In this document: one piece after another, positions 1 to 9,639 of the stretch | How the letters are laid out: each line of letters starts with the position of its first letter | How positions within the stretch are numbered: the first letter of the stretch is position 1 | Source: Opitutaceae bacterium | GTDB taxonomy: Bacteria > Verrucomicrobiota > Verrucomicrobiia > Opitutales > Opitutaceae | Assembly (NCBI GenBank): GCA_028284235.1 | Contig: JANQSC010000039.1 | Location: 1 to 64,000 of the forward strand | Reading direction: 5' to 3' | Length of the DNA stretch: 64,000 nt | Notes under the pieces: model-generated | The model's input: the letters and a program-made list of their open reading frames with translations, nothing else | What the model was told of the DNA's origin: nothing | Database searches by the model: none | Made by a program: the position numbers and the translations under genes

Positions 1-3
1 GAA

Positions 4-81
4 TGTAGGGGCGGTGCTTGCCACGCCCGCACTCGCAGCTCCGATCGTACTAACGCGGGCGTCGCAAGCAACCCCCCTACA
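4..81. repeat. REPIN-like inverted repeat
   Basis: Two arms of about 27 bases (4-30 and 55-81) are inverted copies of each other with three mismatches. The outer ends read TGTAGGGG / CCCCTACA and a GCTTGC core lies inside each arm. The same GTAGGG end occurs in the palindromes at 10445-10524, 19961-20040, 20492-20619 and 57107, so this is probably a member of the dispersed REP family mobilised by the RAYT at 20 kb. No gene overlaps it. Confidence 0.65.
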
Positions 82-97
82 CGATCAAATCTAGACA

Positions 98-130
98 CAA
101 AAAAGCTCCCTCTGCGAAAAGAGGAAGCTT
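98..130 (-). terminator. Rho-independent terminator of rpsU
   Basis: Read on the minus strand, an 11-base imperfect stem (120-130 with 103-113, AAGCTTCCTCT / AGAGGGAGCTT) closed by a 6-base loop is followed at once by a run of T residues. It lies about 30 bases after the stop codon of rpsU. Confidence 0.8.
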
Positions 131-161
131 CGAACTTCTTAGTACCTAATTCTTAATTCAA

Positions 162-359
162 CTAGTTGTCCCACTTGTGGCGGAGCATGTTGTTGAACTT
201 GGCAACCTTGTTGCGGCGGCGTTTCGTGGCCGATGGCTTTTCAAAATACCGGTTGCCGCGCACGTCCTTGATGACGCCTTCGCGGTCGAGTTTTTTCTTC
301 AAACGGCGCAGCGCGCGTTCAACGGGCTCGCCTTTTCGGATTTTAACTTCAATTGCCAT
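162..359 (-). CDS. rpsU: 30S ribosomal protein S21
   Basis: This 65-residue, strongly basic protein is the small-subunit ribosomal protein bS21, which sits near the 3' end of 16S rRNA and helps translation initiation. The sequence matches the family throughout: an N-terminal VKIRKGEPVERALRRLKKK segment, then FEKPSATKRRR and a basic C-terminus. Length is normal for the family. A possible promoter (TTAGAA, 17 bases, GATAAT on the minus strand) lies roughly 25-55 bases upstream of the start, and a hairpin terminator follows the stop, so it is probably transcribed alone. The upstream neighbour on the same strand is an unrelated deiminase. Confidence 0.97.
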   Translation of the reverse strand: MAIEVKIRKGEPVERALRRLKKKLDREGVIKDVRGNRYFEKPSATKRRRNKVAKFNNMLRHKWDN

Positions 360-500
360 GGTTTTCAGAGAAAGACGCGTAAGAAGACGCCATTATCCGC
401 CCTCGTCAATAGTTTTCTAACGTAAAAAACCTAATCGGCCCGACGTGAACGGTCAATCTCTCGATCGCCCGAATTCGCCTCGCAGCCGGACGCTTCACCT

Positions 501-2075
501 TCAATTCGACAAGGAGGGAACGGTGATGGTCGTGCAGTGGAGAAATCCCAGGTCCGAAACCATCGAGTCGCAGTTGACCCAGTGGATATTCGCTTGCGGC
601 CAGACGCTCTTGTAAACGGCCACGACTTGGGCCTCCCATCGTTTGAACCGCTCCATTTCCTTGGGATTCGACGACGTGAACCTCGGAAGCAGAAACGCTT
701 GGCCATTGTCAGTCGAGTTAAGGAAAACGCTATTGATGTAGGAGCGGTACCGGGTCACCGAATCCGCGTGCAACTCCATTACGGTCTCGAGCGGCACCTG
801 TCCGTACTGCTTCAATACCGTATTGAATCCTTCCATGGTAGCGAAATCCGCGCCAGGCGTCTCGTCTCGAATCAGCCCGACCACCTCTTTCTCCAGCCTA
901 ACCAAATCGCCGGAATTAATGGACTCGATCTCCGCCTTCGTCCGTAACCCGCGTTCGTGGGCCAACACCTTGATGAACTCCCGTTTCGCCTCAACGAAGA
1001 CTTCCTTTTCACTCTGGAACAAAATTGGAGGCATCGGCGCTTTCAAAAAGCGGTAGCGCGGGAAGCGCTTGCGCAGGTAGCGCTCGTTCTTCTCCAACGC
1101 GTCCCGCACCGCCCGATTCAACTCGGCTTGGTACGCGTTGAGCGGTTTCTCCAGCGGATCCTGGTACTCCGGAATCAGGAAGGTTTCGAAGTCGATACAT
1201 TTCAAAATCATATCCAAATGCCGCACGGTAGACCCCGGGAGCGACTCCAGGACATGCAACTTCTTAGCCCCGAAATACTGGCGAAACTGGGCTTCCAGCT
1301 CTTCCCGATTTCCCCCGTTGCGAGCGAGTGTTTGGGTGGATACAAAAACATTCCCCAGCCCGTCGCTGACGAAGTCGCCCCCGTCCATGGACAATGCCGG
1401 ACGGACGATATTCACCGGAATATCGTAGTTCGCCTGCAGCATCGCCACCACGTCCGCCGGCATGGCGTCGCCTTGCAACGTCATGAAATCGCGCACCGCG
1501 TCGTCCTTCTGAAGCGCCTCCTCCTCGAGCTCCTTGAATAGATTGCGATACACGAAGTCGATCGCGACCAGCTGTTTGTTCCGGTCCACTCCGAATATCG
1601 GACCGAAGTCGCGCGTCCAGCGCATCAAATTGCGGGAGTCGACGAAACGTGTGCGCTTCAGAATGGCGTCCCCTTTCGGGTGCCGGTTGATCAGCGAAAG
1701 GAAATACGCGTACGCCCGCCCGTGCTCGTGCTCGCAAAACACGTAAATGTCCAAGTAAGGATGAGCGAGCTCCAGAATGTTGATGTAGTAGCGGGCGATG
1801 TCGAAATTCGCCATCGCTTCCGGCAGCGACAAACTCAGGATCAGCGCCTTCTGCGGCTCCCATTCATTGGCCAGACGATCCAGAGCGATCGGCGGTGTAT
1901 AGCGAAAAAAGGAGTCCGCTTGCGGCGAATCTGGAGTTCCGGCCGAAGCGATTCCATAGTCCACCTCGGCTGGCATTGGACCGCGCCAATAGCCGAAAAA
2001 CAATCCGATCCCCGCCACCAGCGGAAACGCGACGGCCCAGCTCCAACGAAACTTCGCAATTGGATTCGATAGCAT
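501..2075 (-). CDS. Membrane-anchored agmatine/peptidyl-arginine deiminase-like protein
   Basis: A 524-residue member of the guanidino-group-modifying (GME) superfamily, closest in motif pattern to PAD_porph/agmatine deiminase. Visible motifs in order are EWEPQKALI (71-79), WTRDFGP (153-159), MDGGD (230-234), RHLD (285-288) and the C-terminal HC pair with the predicted nucleophile Cys514. These correspond to the Asp/His/Cys catalytic set that hydrolyses a guanidine to a ureido group plus ammonia. Unlike cytosolic AguA it starts with a membrane segment (about 11-30), so the catalytic part is probably periplasmic or envelope-bound. A long insertion between HxD and the Cys makes it larger than AguA (about 350-370 residues). 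No agmatine-pathway partner gene is adjacent, so the substrate is unknown. Confidence 0.75.
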   Translation of the reverse strand: MLSNPIAKFRWSWAVAFPLVAGIGLFFGYWRGPMPAEVDYGIASAGTPDSPQADSFFRYTPPIALDRLANEWEPQKALILSLSLPEAMANFDIARYYINILELAHPYLDIYVFCEHEHGRAYAYFLSLINRHPKGDAILKRTRFVDSRNLMRWTRDFGPIFGVDRNKQLVAIDFVYRNLFKELEEEALQKDDAVRDFMTLQGDAMPADVVAMLQANYDIPVNIVRPALSMDGGDFVSDGLGNVFVSTQTLARNGGNREELEAQFRQYFGAKKLHVLESLPGSTVRHLDMILKCIDFETFLIPEYQDPLEKPLNAYQAELNRAVRDALEKNERYLRKRFPRYRFLKAPMPPILFQSEKEVFVEAKREFIKVLAHERGLRTKAEIESINSGDLVRLEKEVVGLIRDETPGADFATMEGFNTVLKQYGQVPLETVMELHADSVTRYRSYINSVFLNSTDNGQAFLLPRFTSSNPKEMERFKRWEAQVVAVYKSVWPQANIHWVNCDSMVSDLGFLHCTTITVPSLSN

Positions 2076-2383
2076 CTTTGTTCGTAACGATGATCAGCCG
2101 TTCAGAACAGGGGGGTTGAGTGTAGTTTGCCACGCATGTCCGGCTCAGATAGCCAGCCGGAAGCGGTTAAATTGGGAGAGTCCCAAAGCAACGGGCTGAA
2201 GGGGCTCGATCACAACAATGCTGGAAACCGAATCCCGGTTACCACTTCTCCGAAAAAAAACGCGCGAATCGCGCCACGCGGCGCTCGCTGTGAGCAAGCC
2301 GCGAACAAGTGGCTAGCAACTTGGGGAAAACTCGGCGCTTCTTTGCTTTGAATCGCCGGAGAACCTGTTTTGACTATTCGACA
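2076..2383. other. Intergenic region between divergent deiminase and dnaE genes
   Basis: About 300 bases separate two divergently transcribed genes, so promoters for both should be here. I see short GC-rich complementary stretches (for example GGCT...AGCC near 2140-2160) but no recognisable riboswitch, tRNA or strong promoter. An in-frame GTG at 2309 would extend DnaE by 25 residues of non-family sequence and is not used in the annotation. Confidence 0.4.
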
Positions 2384-5300
2384 ATGTCAGCGACCGGCCC
2401 ATTCGTCCACCTGCACAATCACACGCACTATTCGCTACTCGACGGCTGCGCCAAGCCCGCCCGGGCCGCCGCTCGGGCCAAGGAATTGGGAATGCCCGCG
2501 CTGGCCATGACCGACCACGGCAACCTCTTCGGGGCAATCGATTTCTACCGGTCCTGCCGCAAGGCTGAAATCAATCCGCTCATCGGCTGCGAGCTCTACT
2601 ACGTCAACGACCACAAGCAGTCCGAGCGACCTCGGCGCGAGCGCAAGCGCACCGACGACATTGGAGACATTCCCGAGGACTACGTGCCCTCCCCGGAAGA
2701 CTTCCCCAAGTACCAGATCCACCACAAGGGAGTCATCGCCAAGGACTTCGAGGGCTATCAAAATCTCTGCAAACTCGTCTCCGACGCCCACGTCAATGGC
2801 GTCTACTACAGGCCCCGCACCGATATCGAAAAACTGGCCCAGTACTCGAAAGGCTTGATCGGCCTGAGCGGCTGCATCAACGGCGTCGCCGCTCAGTATC
2901 TGATTTATGGGGACGAGGAAAACGCGCGGAGAGTCACCGCCGATTTCGTCGATATATTCGGGAAGGAAAACTACTTCATCGAGCTACAAGACCACGGGAT
3001 GCCCGTCCAGCGCCGCATCATTCCCGGTTTGGTCAAAATCGCCAAAGAGTTCGATTTGAAGATCATCTGCGCCAACGACTCCCACTACGTCTACAAAGAA
3101 GACGCCGCTCCGCACGACGCTCTCCTCTGTATCCAAACTGGCAAGATCATCTCCGATCCCAACCGCATGAAGTACCCTTCCCAGGAGTTCTACATGAAGA
3201 GCCGGGAAGAGATGCACGAGATTTTCAAAGAGATCCCCGAGTCGCTCGACAACACTGTCCACGTTGCGGAAATGTGCAACCTGGAGATTCCCTTCGACGA
3301 GAACCACTACCCCGTGTTCGAAGCGCCGGTGGAGCTGAAGTCCTTCAAGGAAGACCCCGACGCCTTCGACCGGATCCTCGATATCTACGAAGTCGAAAAA
3401 ACCAAGGTCAACCAACAGAACGGCAGCGAGGAAGTGTGCAAGCTCGGCGCCGAGCAACGCGCCGAACTGAAAGCCAACGGCACGCTCCTACTCGAACTGT
3501 GCAAGCGCGGGCTCCTCGACCGCTACGGAGTCGACTACGACCAGCCCGGCGGGTACGTCCCCGAAGAAGGCCAGCGCGAAGACTTCGCGACCTTCCTTTG
3601 CGAACAACTCGACTACCAGATAGCCATCATCGCCGGGACCGGCTTCATCGACTACTTTCTCATCGTCTGGGATTTCATCAACTTCGCCCGCGGCGAAGGC
3701 ATCCCCGTCGGTCCCGGCCGCGGCTCCGGCGCCGGTTGCATCGTGGCCTACGTATTGAAAATCACCGATATCGACCCCCTCCGATTCGGCCTTCTCTTCG
3801 AGCGTATGCTCAACTTGGAGCGGGTCTCCCCACCCGACTTCGACATCGACTTCTGCATGCGGCGTCGCGAGGACGTAGTCAATTTCGTCCGCGACAAATA
3901 CGGGGCCGACAGCGTCGCCAACATCATCACCTACGGAACCTTCGGGGCGAAAATGGTGATCCGCGACATGGCCCGCGTAAACGACGTCCCGTTCGCCGAA
4001 GCGGACAAGCTCGCCAAGATGATCCCAGACGAGCTCAATATCTCGCTCGAAGATTCCGTCGAAAAATCGAAGGAACTGCGCGACGAAATCGCCCGCAACC
4101 CCGTCGCTAAACGCATTGTCGAGCAGGGCTACGTTATCGAAGGCATGGTCCGCAATACCGGCAAGCACGCCTGCGGAATCATCATCGGCGACCAGCCCAT
4201 CCACAATCTCGTACCGGTCACTCTGCAAGAAGGCGATCTCACCACCCAGTACGCGAAAGGGCCCGCGGAAGATCTCGGGCTGCTCAAGATGGACTTTCTC
4301 GGGTTGAAAACGCTCACCGTGATTTCCGACGCCGAAACCAGCGTTCGCCGGCTCGAAGGAATGGCCTACTTCGATATCGAGAAAGTTACGCTGGAAGACC
4401 CGAAAACCTACGAGTTGCTCAACCAAGGGAAAACCGTGGGCGTGTTCCAACTCGAGTCGCCCGGCATGCAGTCCCTCTGCAAACAGATTGGACTCTCCGT
4501 ATTCGAGGAAATTATCGCGCTGGTCGCCCTCTACCGCCCCGGGCCAATGCAATTCATTCCGCAGTTCATCCGCGGCAAGAAAGACGCCAACACGATCGAG
4601 ATCCCCCACCCGCTGCTGAAAGAGCTCGTGAGCGAAACCTACGGTGTCATGGTCTATCAGGAACAAGTCATGGAAGCCGCCCGCATCATCGCCGGCTACA
4701 CGCTTGGCGGCGCCGACATCCTCAGACGGGCGATGGGCAAGAAGATCGCGTCCGTCATGGAAGCCCAAAAAGAGGTATTCGTCGAAGGGGCGGAAAAAAC
4801 CCACGGCATGAGCCGCAAGATGGCTCTCGGGATCTTCGCGATTCTCGAAAAGTTCGCGGCCTACGGCTTCAACAAGTCCCACTCCGCCGCCTACGCCATG
4901 CTCTCCTACCGCACCGCGTATTTGAAAGCGAACTACCCGGTCGAATTCATGGCCGCCATCCTGTCGAGCGAGCAAGGCAACGCCGACAAGGTCGCCCACT
5001 TTATCGACGAGGCCAGCGCCATGGACATCCGCGTCCTCTCGCCCGACATCAACACTTCCCGCCAGTCCTTCACTCCCGTCGTGGGCGATCCCGAAGACGA
5101 GGCCGCCGGACGACCCGGATCAATTCGATTCGGACTGGGAGCGATCAAAGGCGTGGGCGACGCCGCGGCTATTAAGATAATCGACGAAAGGGAGGCCAAC
5201 GGCCCCTTCACCAGTTTCGACGAATTTCTCGAACGCATGGATTCCCGAGCCGTCAATCGACGCGTCCTGGAATGCCTCGTCAAAACCGGCGCATTCGACT

Positions 5301-6154
5301 TCTCTCTAGAACCGCGCGGGGCAATCTTCCACCGGTTGGAAGAAGCAATGAACTACGCCGCCGCTCGCCAACGCGACAAGGAAGCCGGACAAAACTCGTT
5401 CTTCGACATGCTCGAGGAAGAAACGCCTGCGAACGGGGACGCTCCCGCCATCGACATGAGCAAGCAGTTCCCGCAGCACGAAATGCTCACCTACGAGAAA
5501 GAACTGCTCGGCTTCTACGTATCCGGGCATCCACTCGACGACTACAAGGGGATCGCCGAGTCGCTGACCAGTTTCGACATCGACGAAATGGACAAGCTCG
5601 GAGACCGAGTGGAATTCCAAATTTGCGGTGTCGCCTCAGGCGTGACAAAAAAACTGTCGCGTCGCGACAATCGACCTTGGGCCTTCTTCAATGTGGGCAC
5701 CTTGCAAGGTACGTTGATGATGAACTGCTACGCGGACGCGTATGGAGAATACGGGCACAACTTGGAAAACGAAAAACTAGTACTCGTCAAAGGCAGCGTT
5801 TTTCGCAACGAGGAAGGGGTTCGGCTCAGCGTGTCCGAAATTTACCCGCTCGAGTCCAGCATGCCCGACCAAATCAAGCACATCACCTGGATCCTCGACC
5901 CCAAACAAGACACGGACCGGTTTTTCTACGCGTATCGAGAAGCTCTGGACGCGACACGCGGAAATACGACCAGCGATCTCGCTTTCCGTCTCGACGACGA
6001 CACGATCGTCACCGCCCCCGCCGCGTCCTCGCTTCGATGGAAAGTGAATCCCGAGCAATGGGCCGACTTGCGCAGCCTGCCTGCCGTAGTAGGCTGCATG
6101 ATACAAACCGCGCCCGTGACGTTGAAAAAGAAGGAACGCCGCTGGAAGCGCTAG
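2384..6154 (+). CDS. dnaE: DNA polymerase III subunit alpha
   Basis: A 1256-residue replicative polymerase catalytic subunit. The ATG at 2384 is chosen because the family N-terminus (PHP domain, [15 protein letters not shown]) begins immediately after it. Further hallmarks are the polymerase active-site PDFDID at about residues 484-489, GPGRGSGAG before it, [15 protein letters not shown] and the [13 protein letters not shown] segment, then the (HhH)2 region and a C-terminal OB-fold region. Length is typical of DnaE1. It extends the primed strand as the core of the holoenzyme. The gene stands alone on the plus strand, with an AsmA-like gene convergent 23 bases downstream. Confidence 0.97.
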   Translation: MSATGPFVHLHNHTHYSLLDGCAKPARAAARAKELGMPALAMTDHGNLFGAIDFYRSCRKAEINPLIGCELYYVNDHKQSERPRRERKRTDDIGDIPEDYVPSPEDFPKYQIHHKGVIAKDFEGYQNLCKLVSDAHVNGVYYRPRTDIEKLAQYSKGLIGLSGCINGVAAQYLIYGDEENARRVTADFVDIFGKENYFIELQDHGMPVQRRIIPGLVKIAKEFDLKIICANDSHYVYKEDAAPHDALLCIQTGKIISDPNRMKYPSQEFYMKSREEMHEIFKEIPESLDNTVHVAEMCNLEIPFDENHYPVFEAPVELKSFKEDPDAFDRILDIYEVEKTKVNQQNGSEEVCKLGAEQRAELKANGTLLLELCKRGLLDRYGVDYDQPGGYVPEEGQREDFATFLCEQLDYQIAIIAGTGFIDYFLIVWDFINFARGEGIPVGPGRGSGAGCIVAYVLKITDIDPLRFGLLFERMLNLERVSPPDFDIDFCMRRREDVVNFVRDKYGADSVANIITYGTFGAKMVIRDMARVNDVPFAEADKLAKMIPDELNISLEDSVEKSKELRDEIARNPVAKRIVEQGYVIEGMVRNTGKHACGIIIGDQPIHNLVPVTLQEGDLTTQYAKGPAEDLGLLKMDFLGLKTLTVISDAETSVRRLEGMAYFDIEKVTLEDPKTYELLNQGKTVGVFQLESPGMQSLCKQIGLSVFEEIIALVALYRPGPMQFIPQFIRGKKDANTIEIPHPLLKELVSETYGVMVYQEQVMEAARIIAGYTLGGADILRRAMGKKIASVMEAQKEVFVEGAEKTHGMSRKMALGIFAILEKFAAYGFNKSHSAAYAMLSYRTAYLKANYPVEFMAAILSSEQGNADKVAHFIDEASAMDIRVLSPDINTSRQSFTPVVGDPEDEAAGRPGSIRFGLGAIKGVGDAAAIKIIDEREANGPFTSFDEFLERMDSRAVNRRVLECLVKTGAFDFSLEPRGAIFHRLEEAMNYAAARQRDKEAGQNSFFDMLEEETPANGDAPAIDMSKQFPQHEMLTYEKELLGFYVSGHPLDDYKGIAESLTSFDIDEMDKLGDRVEFQICGVASGVTKKLSRRDNRPWAFFNVGTLQGTLMMNCYADAYGEYGHNLENEKLVLVKGSVFRNEEGVRLSVSEIYPLESSMPDQIKHITWILDPKQDTDRFFYAYREALDATRGNTTSDLAFRLDDDTIVTAPAASSLRWKVNPEQWADLRSLPAVVGCMIQTAPVTLKKKERRWKR

Positions 6155-6177
6155 GCCGCCCCGTTTTTCAGCCAGCG

Positions 6178-6936
6178 CTACTCTTTTTCCTTGGTAACCG
6201 ATTCCTTCAGGCCTTTCAACAAGCCCCCCAGGCCTTTCTGCGTGCCGCTGCCGATATTTTTCAGTTGTTCGCCAACGACCTTCCCGGATTGCCCGACCGA
6301 CGACACGATTCCCTGGTTGATGGCTTGAAAAACGAGCTTCATCGATTCGCCAAAGGAAATGCCGTCGTCCGCCGCCCCGATGTCCGTCAGCTCGATATCG
6401 GGCAAGGGAACCATCAACGCCTGTCCGCCTAGAAGTTTGTTGGAGACTTTGACCTTGCCCCCCGTGATGCGCAGCAAGTCGATCTGCACGCTCTTCGACG
6501 CAGTTTCCTCTTCCTCCACCGCTTCGCTTTCGCCCGTGAACTTCTCGATATTGGCGAGAATCGTCCCCACATTGCTCTTCTGCAGACCCACTCCCGTCTC
6601 GAAGATGAACTCAGGGCCGTCTATGATGATCTCGTTGATGACGATCTTGTCGGAGAGCACCGACATCGGTTGCAACTTGAGACTGAATCCGTCCAGCTTG
6701 ATCGAGTGCGGCGTGTTGAAACCCTCCGGATTGCCCACCACGAGACCCTCGATGGAACCGCTGCCCGAAAACGCCGAAAGCGACACGGAATCGACCGTAA
6801 TCGGAGTCTGGGTCACCTCCGGGCCAAACGTTTCGACCCCCGCCTTTATCCCCGTGCCGATCAACTGAGAGAACACCAGGAGAACCACGACTCCGACCAC
6901 CACGAGAATGCTAAAAATGGTAACGAACTTTTTCAT
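6178..6936 (-). CDS. AsmA-like membrane-anchored protein
   Basis: A 252-residue protein with one N-terminal membrane helix (about 4-26), followed by a segment typical of AsmA/DUF748-type envelope proteins: TPITVDSVSLSAFSGSGSIEGLVVGNPEGF, then IKLDGFSLKLQPMSVLSDKIVINEIIIDGPEF. The middle carries an acidic linker (SEAVEEEET) and the C-terminus is a Gly/Lys-rich tail (about 215-252). AsmA-type domains form beta-rich structures implicated in lipid transport and envelope integrity; the exact role here is unknown. A second, longer protein with the same kind of repeats is encoded at 54427-56220. Convergent with dnaE. Confidence 0.7.
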   Translation of the reverse strand: MKKFVTIFSILVVVGVVVLLVFSQLIGTGIKAGVETFGPEVTQTPITVDSVSLSAFSGSGSIEGLVVGNPEGFNTPHSIKLDGFSLKLQPMSVLSDKIVINEIIIDGPEFIFETGVGLQKSNVGTILANIEKFTGESEAVEEEETASKSVQIDLLRITGGKVKVSNKLLGGQALMVPLPDIELTDIGAADDGISFGESMKLVFQAINQGIVSSVGQSGKVVGEQLKNIGSGTQKGLGGLLKGLKESVTKEKE

Positions 6937-7305
6937 AGAATTTCAGGGTAAACGAGGTGTCCCAGACTACACAGAATCCGGGACCGCGCCACAAAAATCG
7001 GGCGATAAATTCGGTCCGCTGCAAACGGCGAGTCCGCCATTTTCCGTATAGACTGTCCAAACGTTAAGTCTGACAACTGCGCTTCAAGGAAGGCGCCGGA
7101 CTCGTGACTCGGCTCCCACCTCGCCCATACACGTCGACCTAACCCGCCGGGACGGCGGGTTCCACCTCTATCTTCCTGAATTAAGGTGGAACGCGCCGTC
7201 CCGGCGCGTTTGTTTGGGACAGAGCGCAGTTAACGTGACGCGTATGCGCTTAGCGGGATCGAGCCCCGCGATTAGCGAACTACTAGACAGTCTCTCAGAC
7301 GAACG
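6937..7305. other. Intergenic region with a palindromic repeat
   Basis: About 370 bases without a convincing gene. It contains the double-hairpin repeat at 7141-7210 and is otherwise unremarkable; a promoter for the AsmA-like gene must lie in the low-coordinate part. Confidence 0.5.
7141..7210. repeat. Double-hairpin inverted repeat (REPIN-like)
   Basis: Two arms, 7141-7167 and 7184-7210, face each other. Each arm is itself a small hairpin (AACCCGCC-GGGAC-GGCGGGTT and AACGCGCC-GTCCC-GGCGCGTT), and the inner edges TTCCACCT / AGGTGGAA pair with each other. This two-REP-in-opposite-orientation layout is the REPIN architecture. It lacks the GTAGGG end of the other repeats and may belong to a different REP family. 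Confidence 0.65.
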
Positions 7306-7881
7306 TCAAGGGATCGACGCAAAGGCCAAACCGCCGCCTTCGTAGCGGTAGGGCGCAGGAATGAGCGAAGTTCGGATCTCCTCCATCCCCGAAAACACGT
7401 GGAGCTGCTTCGGCATTTCGTAGTTCAGCTTGAGATACACGCGCAACATCTTCTCCTCGCCAGATTTCATTTCGCCGAGCGATCGAAACAAATACGAGGT
7501 CTTGCCGTAGGTATCGAACTGGATCGAGAAATAGCAATCCGACATGTCCCGGTCCGGCACGAGACGGCAAACCAGCAAGTACCAGTTGCGGGACGACTCG
7601 AAATGCAACACGCCGTCGATTTGGGTGACTCCGCTACGCGATTCCTTCACGACTTCGACTTCGACAAACCCCTCGCCAAACGAGGTAACCGGATGCAGGA
7701 CCGCTTTCTTTCGATGCCCCTTCACCAGACTGTCGCCTGTGAAGCAAAGCGGATCCCCCGCTCTCACCGCGGCAACGGGGAGAGTTTCATCGCCAACGGA
7801 ACAGTAGAACAGGCTTTGAGCCTGAACTATTCCGCTAGGCGCCAATAGCAGGAGCGCTAGTAGAAACGGGGAAACTCGCAT
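7306..7881 (-). CDS. Exported protein of unknown function
   Basis: A 191-residue protein with a clear Sec signal peptide (MRVSPFLLALLLLAPSGIVQAQ, cleavage expected near AQA/QS at about 21-22). The mature part has scattered cysteines (CSVGDE, CFTGD, CRLV, CYFSI), suggesting periplasmic disulfides, and beta-strand-like alternation. I do not recognise a family. It has no close neighbour on its strand and its stop is followed by a repeat-bearing intergenic region. Confidence 0.6.
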   Translation of the reverse strand: MRVSPFLLALLLLAPSGIVQAQSLFYCSVGDETLPVAAVRAGDPLCFTGDSLVKGHRKKAVLHPVTSFGEGFVEVEVVKESRSGVTQIDGVLHFESSRNWYLLVCRLVPDRDMSDCYFSIQFDTYGKTSYLFRSLGEMKSGEEKMLRVYLKLNYEMPKQLHVFSGMEEIRTSLIPAPYRYEGGGLAFASIP

Positions 7882-8083
7882 GTGGGGGTACTATACGAAT
7901 CGGCAGGAACCGAGGGGTGATTTAGAGTAAATCGCAAGATTCGAATTACGCAAGCAATCTTCAAAGCAATTTTATATCCATTTCTGGATACACGCGCCGT
8001 TAAACGCGATTCAGGCATTGCGTTCGGCCCGGTTGCGCCTATGCTTGCGAAAGGCAGGAATCCACCGCCGCAATTCTCAATCG

Positions 8084-8947
8084 ATGGCTAGACAAACGAT
8101 CGTATTAATCACCGGATGCAGTTCGGGCATCGGCCGGGAACTGCTGTCTCTGTTCAATCGGGATCCGTACCAAATCGTCGCCACCACTCTCCCCGATTCC
8201 CTCGACGCCTTCGACGGCGACCCCGTCGCCCAAAGCGACCGCGTTTGGATCCGCCGGCTCGATGTCGCCGACTTCGACAAAACCACCCGAATTGTCCGCG
8301 AAACCGAAAAAAAGTGGGGACCCGTCGATATTCTGATCAACAACGCGGGCATTTCCTACCGATCCGTCGTCGAGGACATGTCCGTCGACGACGAGCAGCG
8401 GCAGCTCCAAGTAAACTACCTCGGCCCGATGCATCTGGTCCGCGAATGCCTCCCCGCCATGCGACGACGGCGCTTCGGACGCATAATCAATATCTCTTCC
8501 GTCGGCGGCATGATGGCCATGCCCACCATGGCCTCCTACTCCGCCTCCAAATTCGCGCTCGAAGGGGCCACCGAGTCCCTCTGGTACGAACTCAAGCCCT
8601 GGAACATCCGCGTCAGCCTCGTGCGGCCCGGTTTCATAAATTCGCTCGCCTTCCGCAAAGTCCACTATGCAAAGAAACGAATCGAGCAAGCCGGCCCCTC
8701 CCCTTACGACGCCCACTACACGAATATGACCGCATTCGTCGAATCCCTCATGCAGAAATCCCCCTGTACTTCCGAAAGCGTGGCCAAGGCGATTTTCAAA
8801 GTCGCTCGCGCCAAACGCCCCCGGCTCCGCATTCCCGGCACCACCGACGCTCGCATCTTCTACTACGTACGTCGCCTTCTTCCCCGAGCGCTCTACCACA
8901 AGCTCCTCTACCACTTTCTGCCCGGAGTCCGGCAATGGGGAAAATGA
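8084..8947 (+). CDS. Short-chain dehydrogenase/reductase
   Basis: A 287-residue classical SDR. The ATG at 8084 is chosen because the Rossmann strand (TIVLITGCSSGIGREL, TGxxxGIG) follows directly; upstream in-frame residues do not look like protein. Other motifs are NNAG (at about 87-90), the ISS catalytic Ser region, and YSASK with the catalytic Tyr-Lys pair, followed by RPGFI. The C-terminal extension is basic (RLLPRALYHKLLYHFLP), a pattern seen in membrane-associated, retinol-dehydrogenase-like SDRs. Substrate unknown. Its stop overlaps the start of the DoxX-like gene (ATGA), so the two are co-translated. Confidence 0.9.
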   Translation: MARQTIVLITGCSSGIGRELLSLFNRDPYQIVATTLPDSLDAFDGDPVAQSDRVWIRRLDVADFDKTTRIVRETEKKWGPVDILINNAGISYRSVVEDMSVDDEQRQLQVNYLGPMHLVRECLPAMRRRRFGRIINISSVGGMMAMPTMASYSASKFALEGATESLWYELKPWNIRVSLVRPGFINSLAFRKVHYAKKRIEQAGPSPYDAHYTNMTAFVESLMQKSPCTSESVAKAIFKVARAKRPRLRIPGTTDARIFYYVRRLLPRALYHKLLYHFLPGVRQWGK

Positions 8948-9402
8948 AACGCGTCAACCCCGACTTCGCGGATCTCGTTTTCCGAGTCCTGTTCTGTCTT
9001 ATATTCATCGCCCTCGGCGGCGAGCACATCGTCAAAGACGACCTCATTCAGAAACTCATGCCTGCGTGGGTACCCTGGCCCAAACTCGTCTCCATCCTCT
9101 GCGGACTCGTCCTTCTGCTCGGAGGCAGCTTGATCGCCCTCGGGTACAAGCTCCGATTCGCCGCCCTCCTGCTCGGGTCCTTCCTCGTCGTCGTCACCGC
9201 CCTCGTCCACGGGCCCGCCCTTACCGCCACGCCCGAGTTCATCACCTCGGAGAACGAATGGCTGTGGCAGATCCTGCAGCGCAGCAACTACGTCAAGAAT
9301 ATCTGCCTCCTCGGGGTCTGCCTGCTCCTGATGAACTACTCCCCCGGGAAATGGAGCCTGCAATACCGGCTCCAACAACGAAATTCTCAATCAAAGGATT
9401 AA
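8944..9402 (+). CDS. DoxX-like small membrane protein
   Basis: A 152-residue protein with four predicted membrane helices (around residues 11-28, 46-66, 70-92 and 115-133). The arrangement, with an N-terminal RVLFCLIFIALGGEHIV helix and a GxxLLLGG second helix, fits the DoxX/DoxX-like superfamily of quinone- or redox-associated inner-membrane proteins. I choose the ATG at 8944, which overlaps the SDR stop as ATGA; an in-frame ATG at 8935 would add three residues. The overlap implies translational coupling with the dehydrogenase, so the two may act in one membrane redox step. Confidence 0.7.
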   Translation: MKRVNPDFADLVFRVLFCLIFIALGGEHIVKDDLIQKLMPAWVPWPKLVSILCGLVLLLGGSLIALGYKLRFAALLLGSFLVVVTALVHGPALTATPEFITSENEWLWQILQRSNYVKNICLLGVCLLLMNYSPGKWSLQYRLQQRNSQSKD

Positions 9403-9639
9403 TCGTTAAATCGTAGGATGTATCCACAAAGCGGATAGTAAATTCATTATGAATTAATACTCTCTGGTAGAAACGGGGAACTTTTCGGCTTTTTGAGCTT
9501 TCCACGTCCTTTCTCATCCGCATTTACTCGAATTGGTTTCATTTTCGTCGGGAACCTTTCCGTCGACTAGGAAACTAACTACAGGAACTAACCAACCGTT
9601 CTGGCGACAGGGCGGCATCAAACTAAACAAACTACAAAC

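Noticed and set aside
2130..2260. Possible structured RNA or riboswitch upstream of dnaE
   Set aside because: A few short complementary stretches are present, but none of the cores I know (cobalamin, TPP, SAM, c-di-GMP, glycine, fluoride) can be fitted.
3488..4999. A 503-residue open frame antisense to dnaE
   Set aside because: It lies wholly inside a confident dnaE in the opposite strand, has a composition typical of antisense frames in GC-rich DNA (many Val, Gly, Asp) and no motif.
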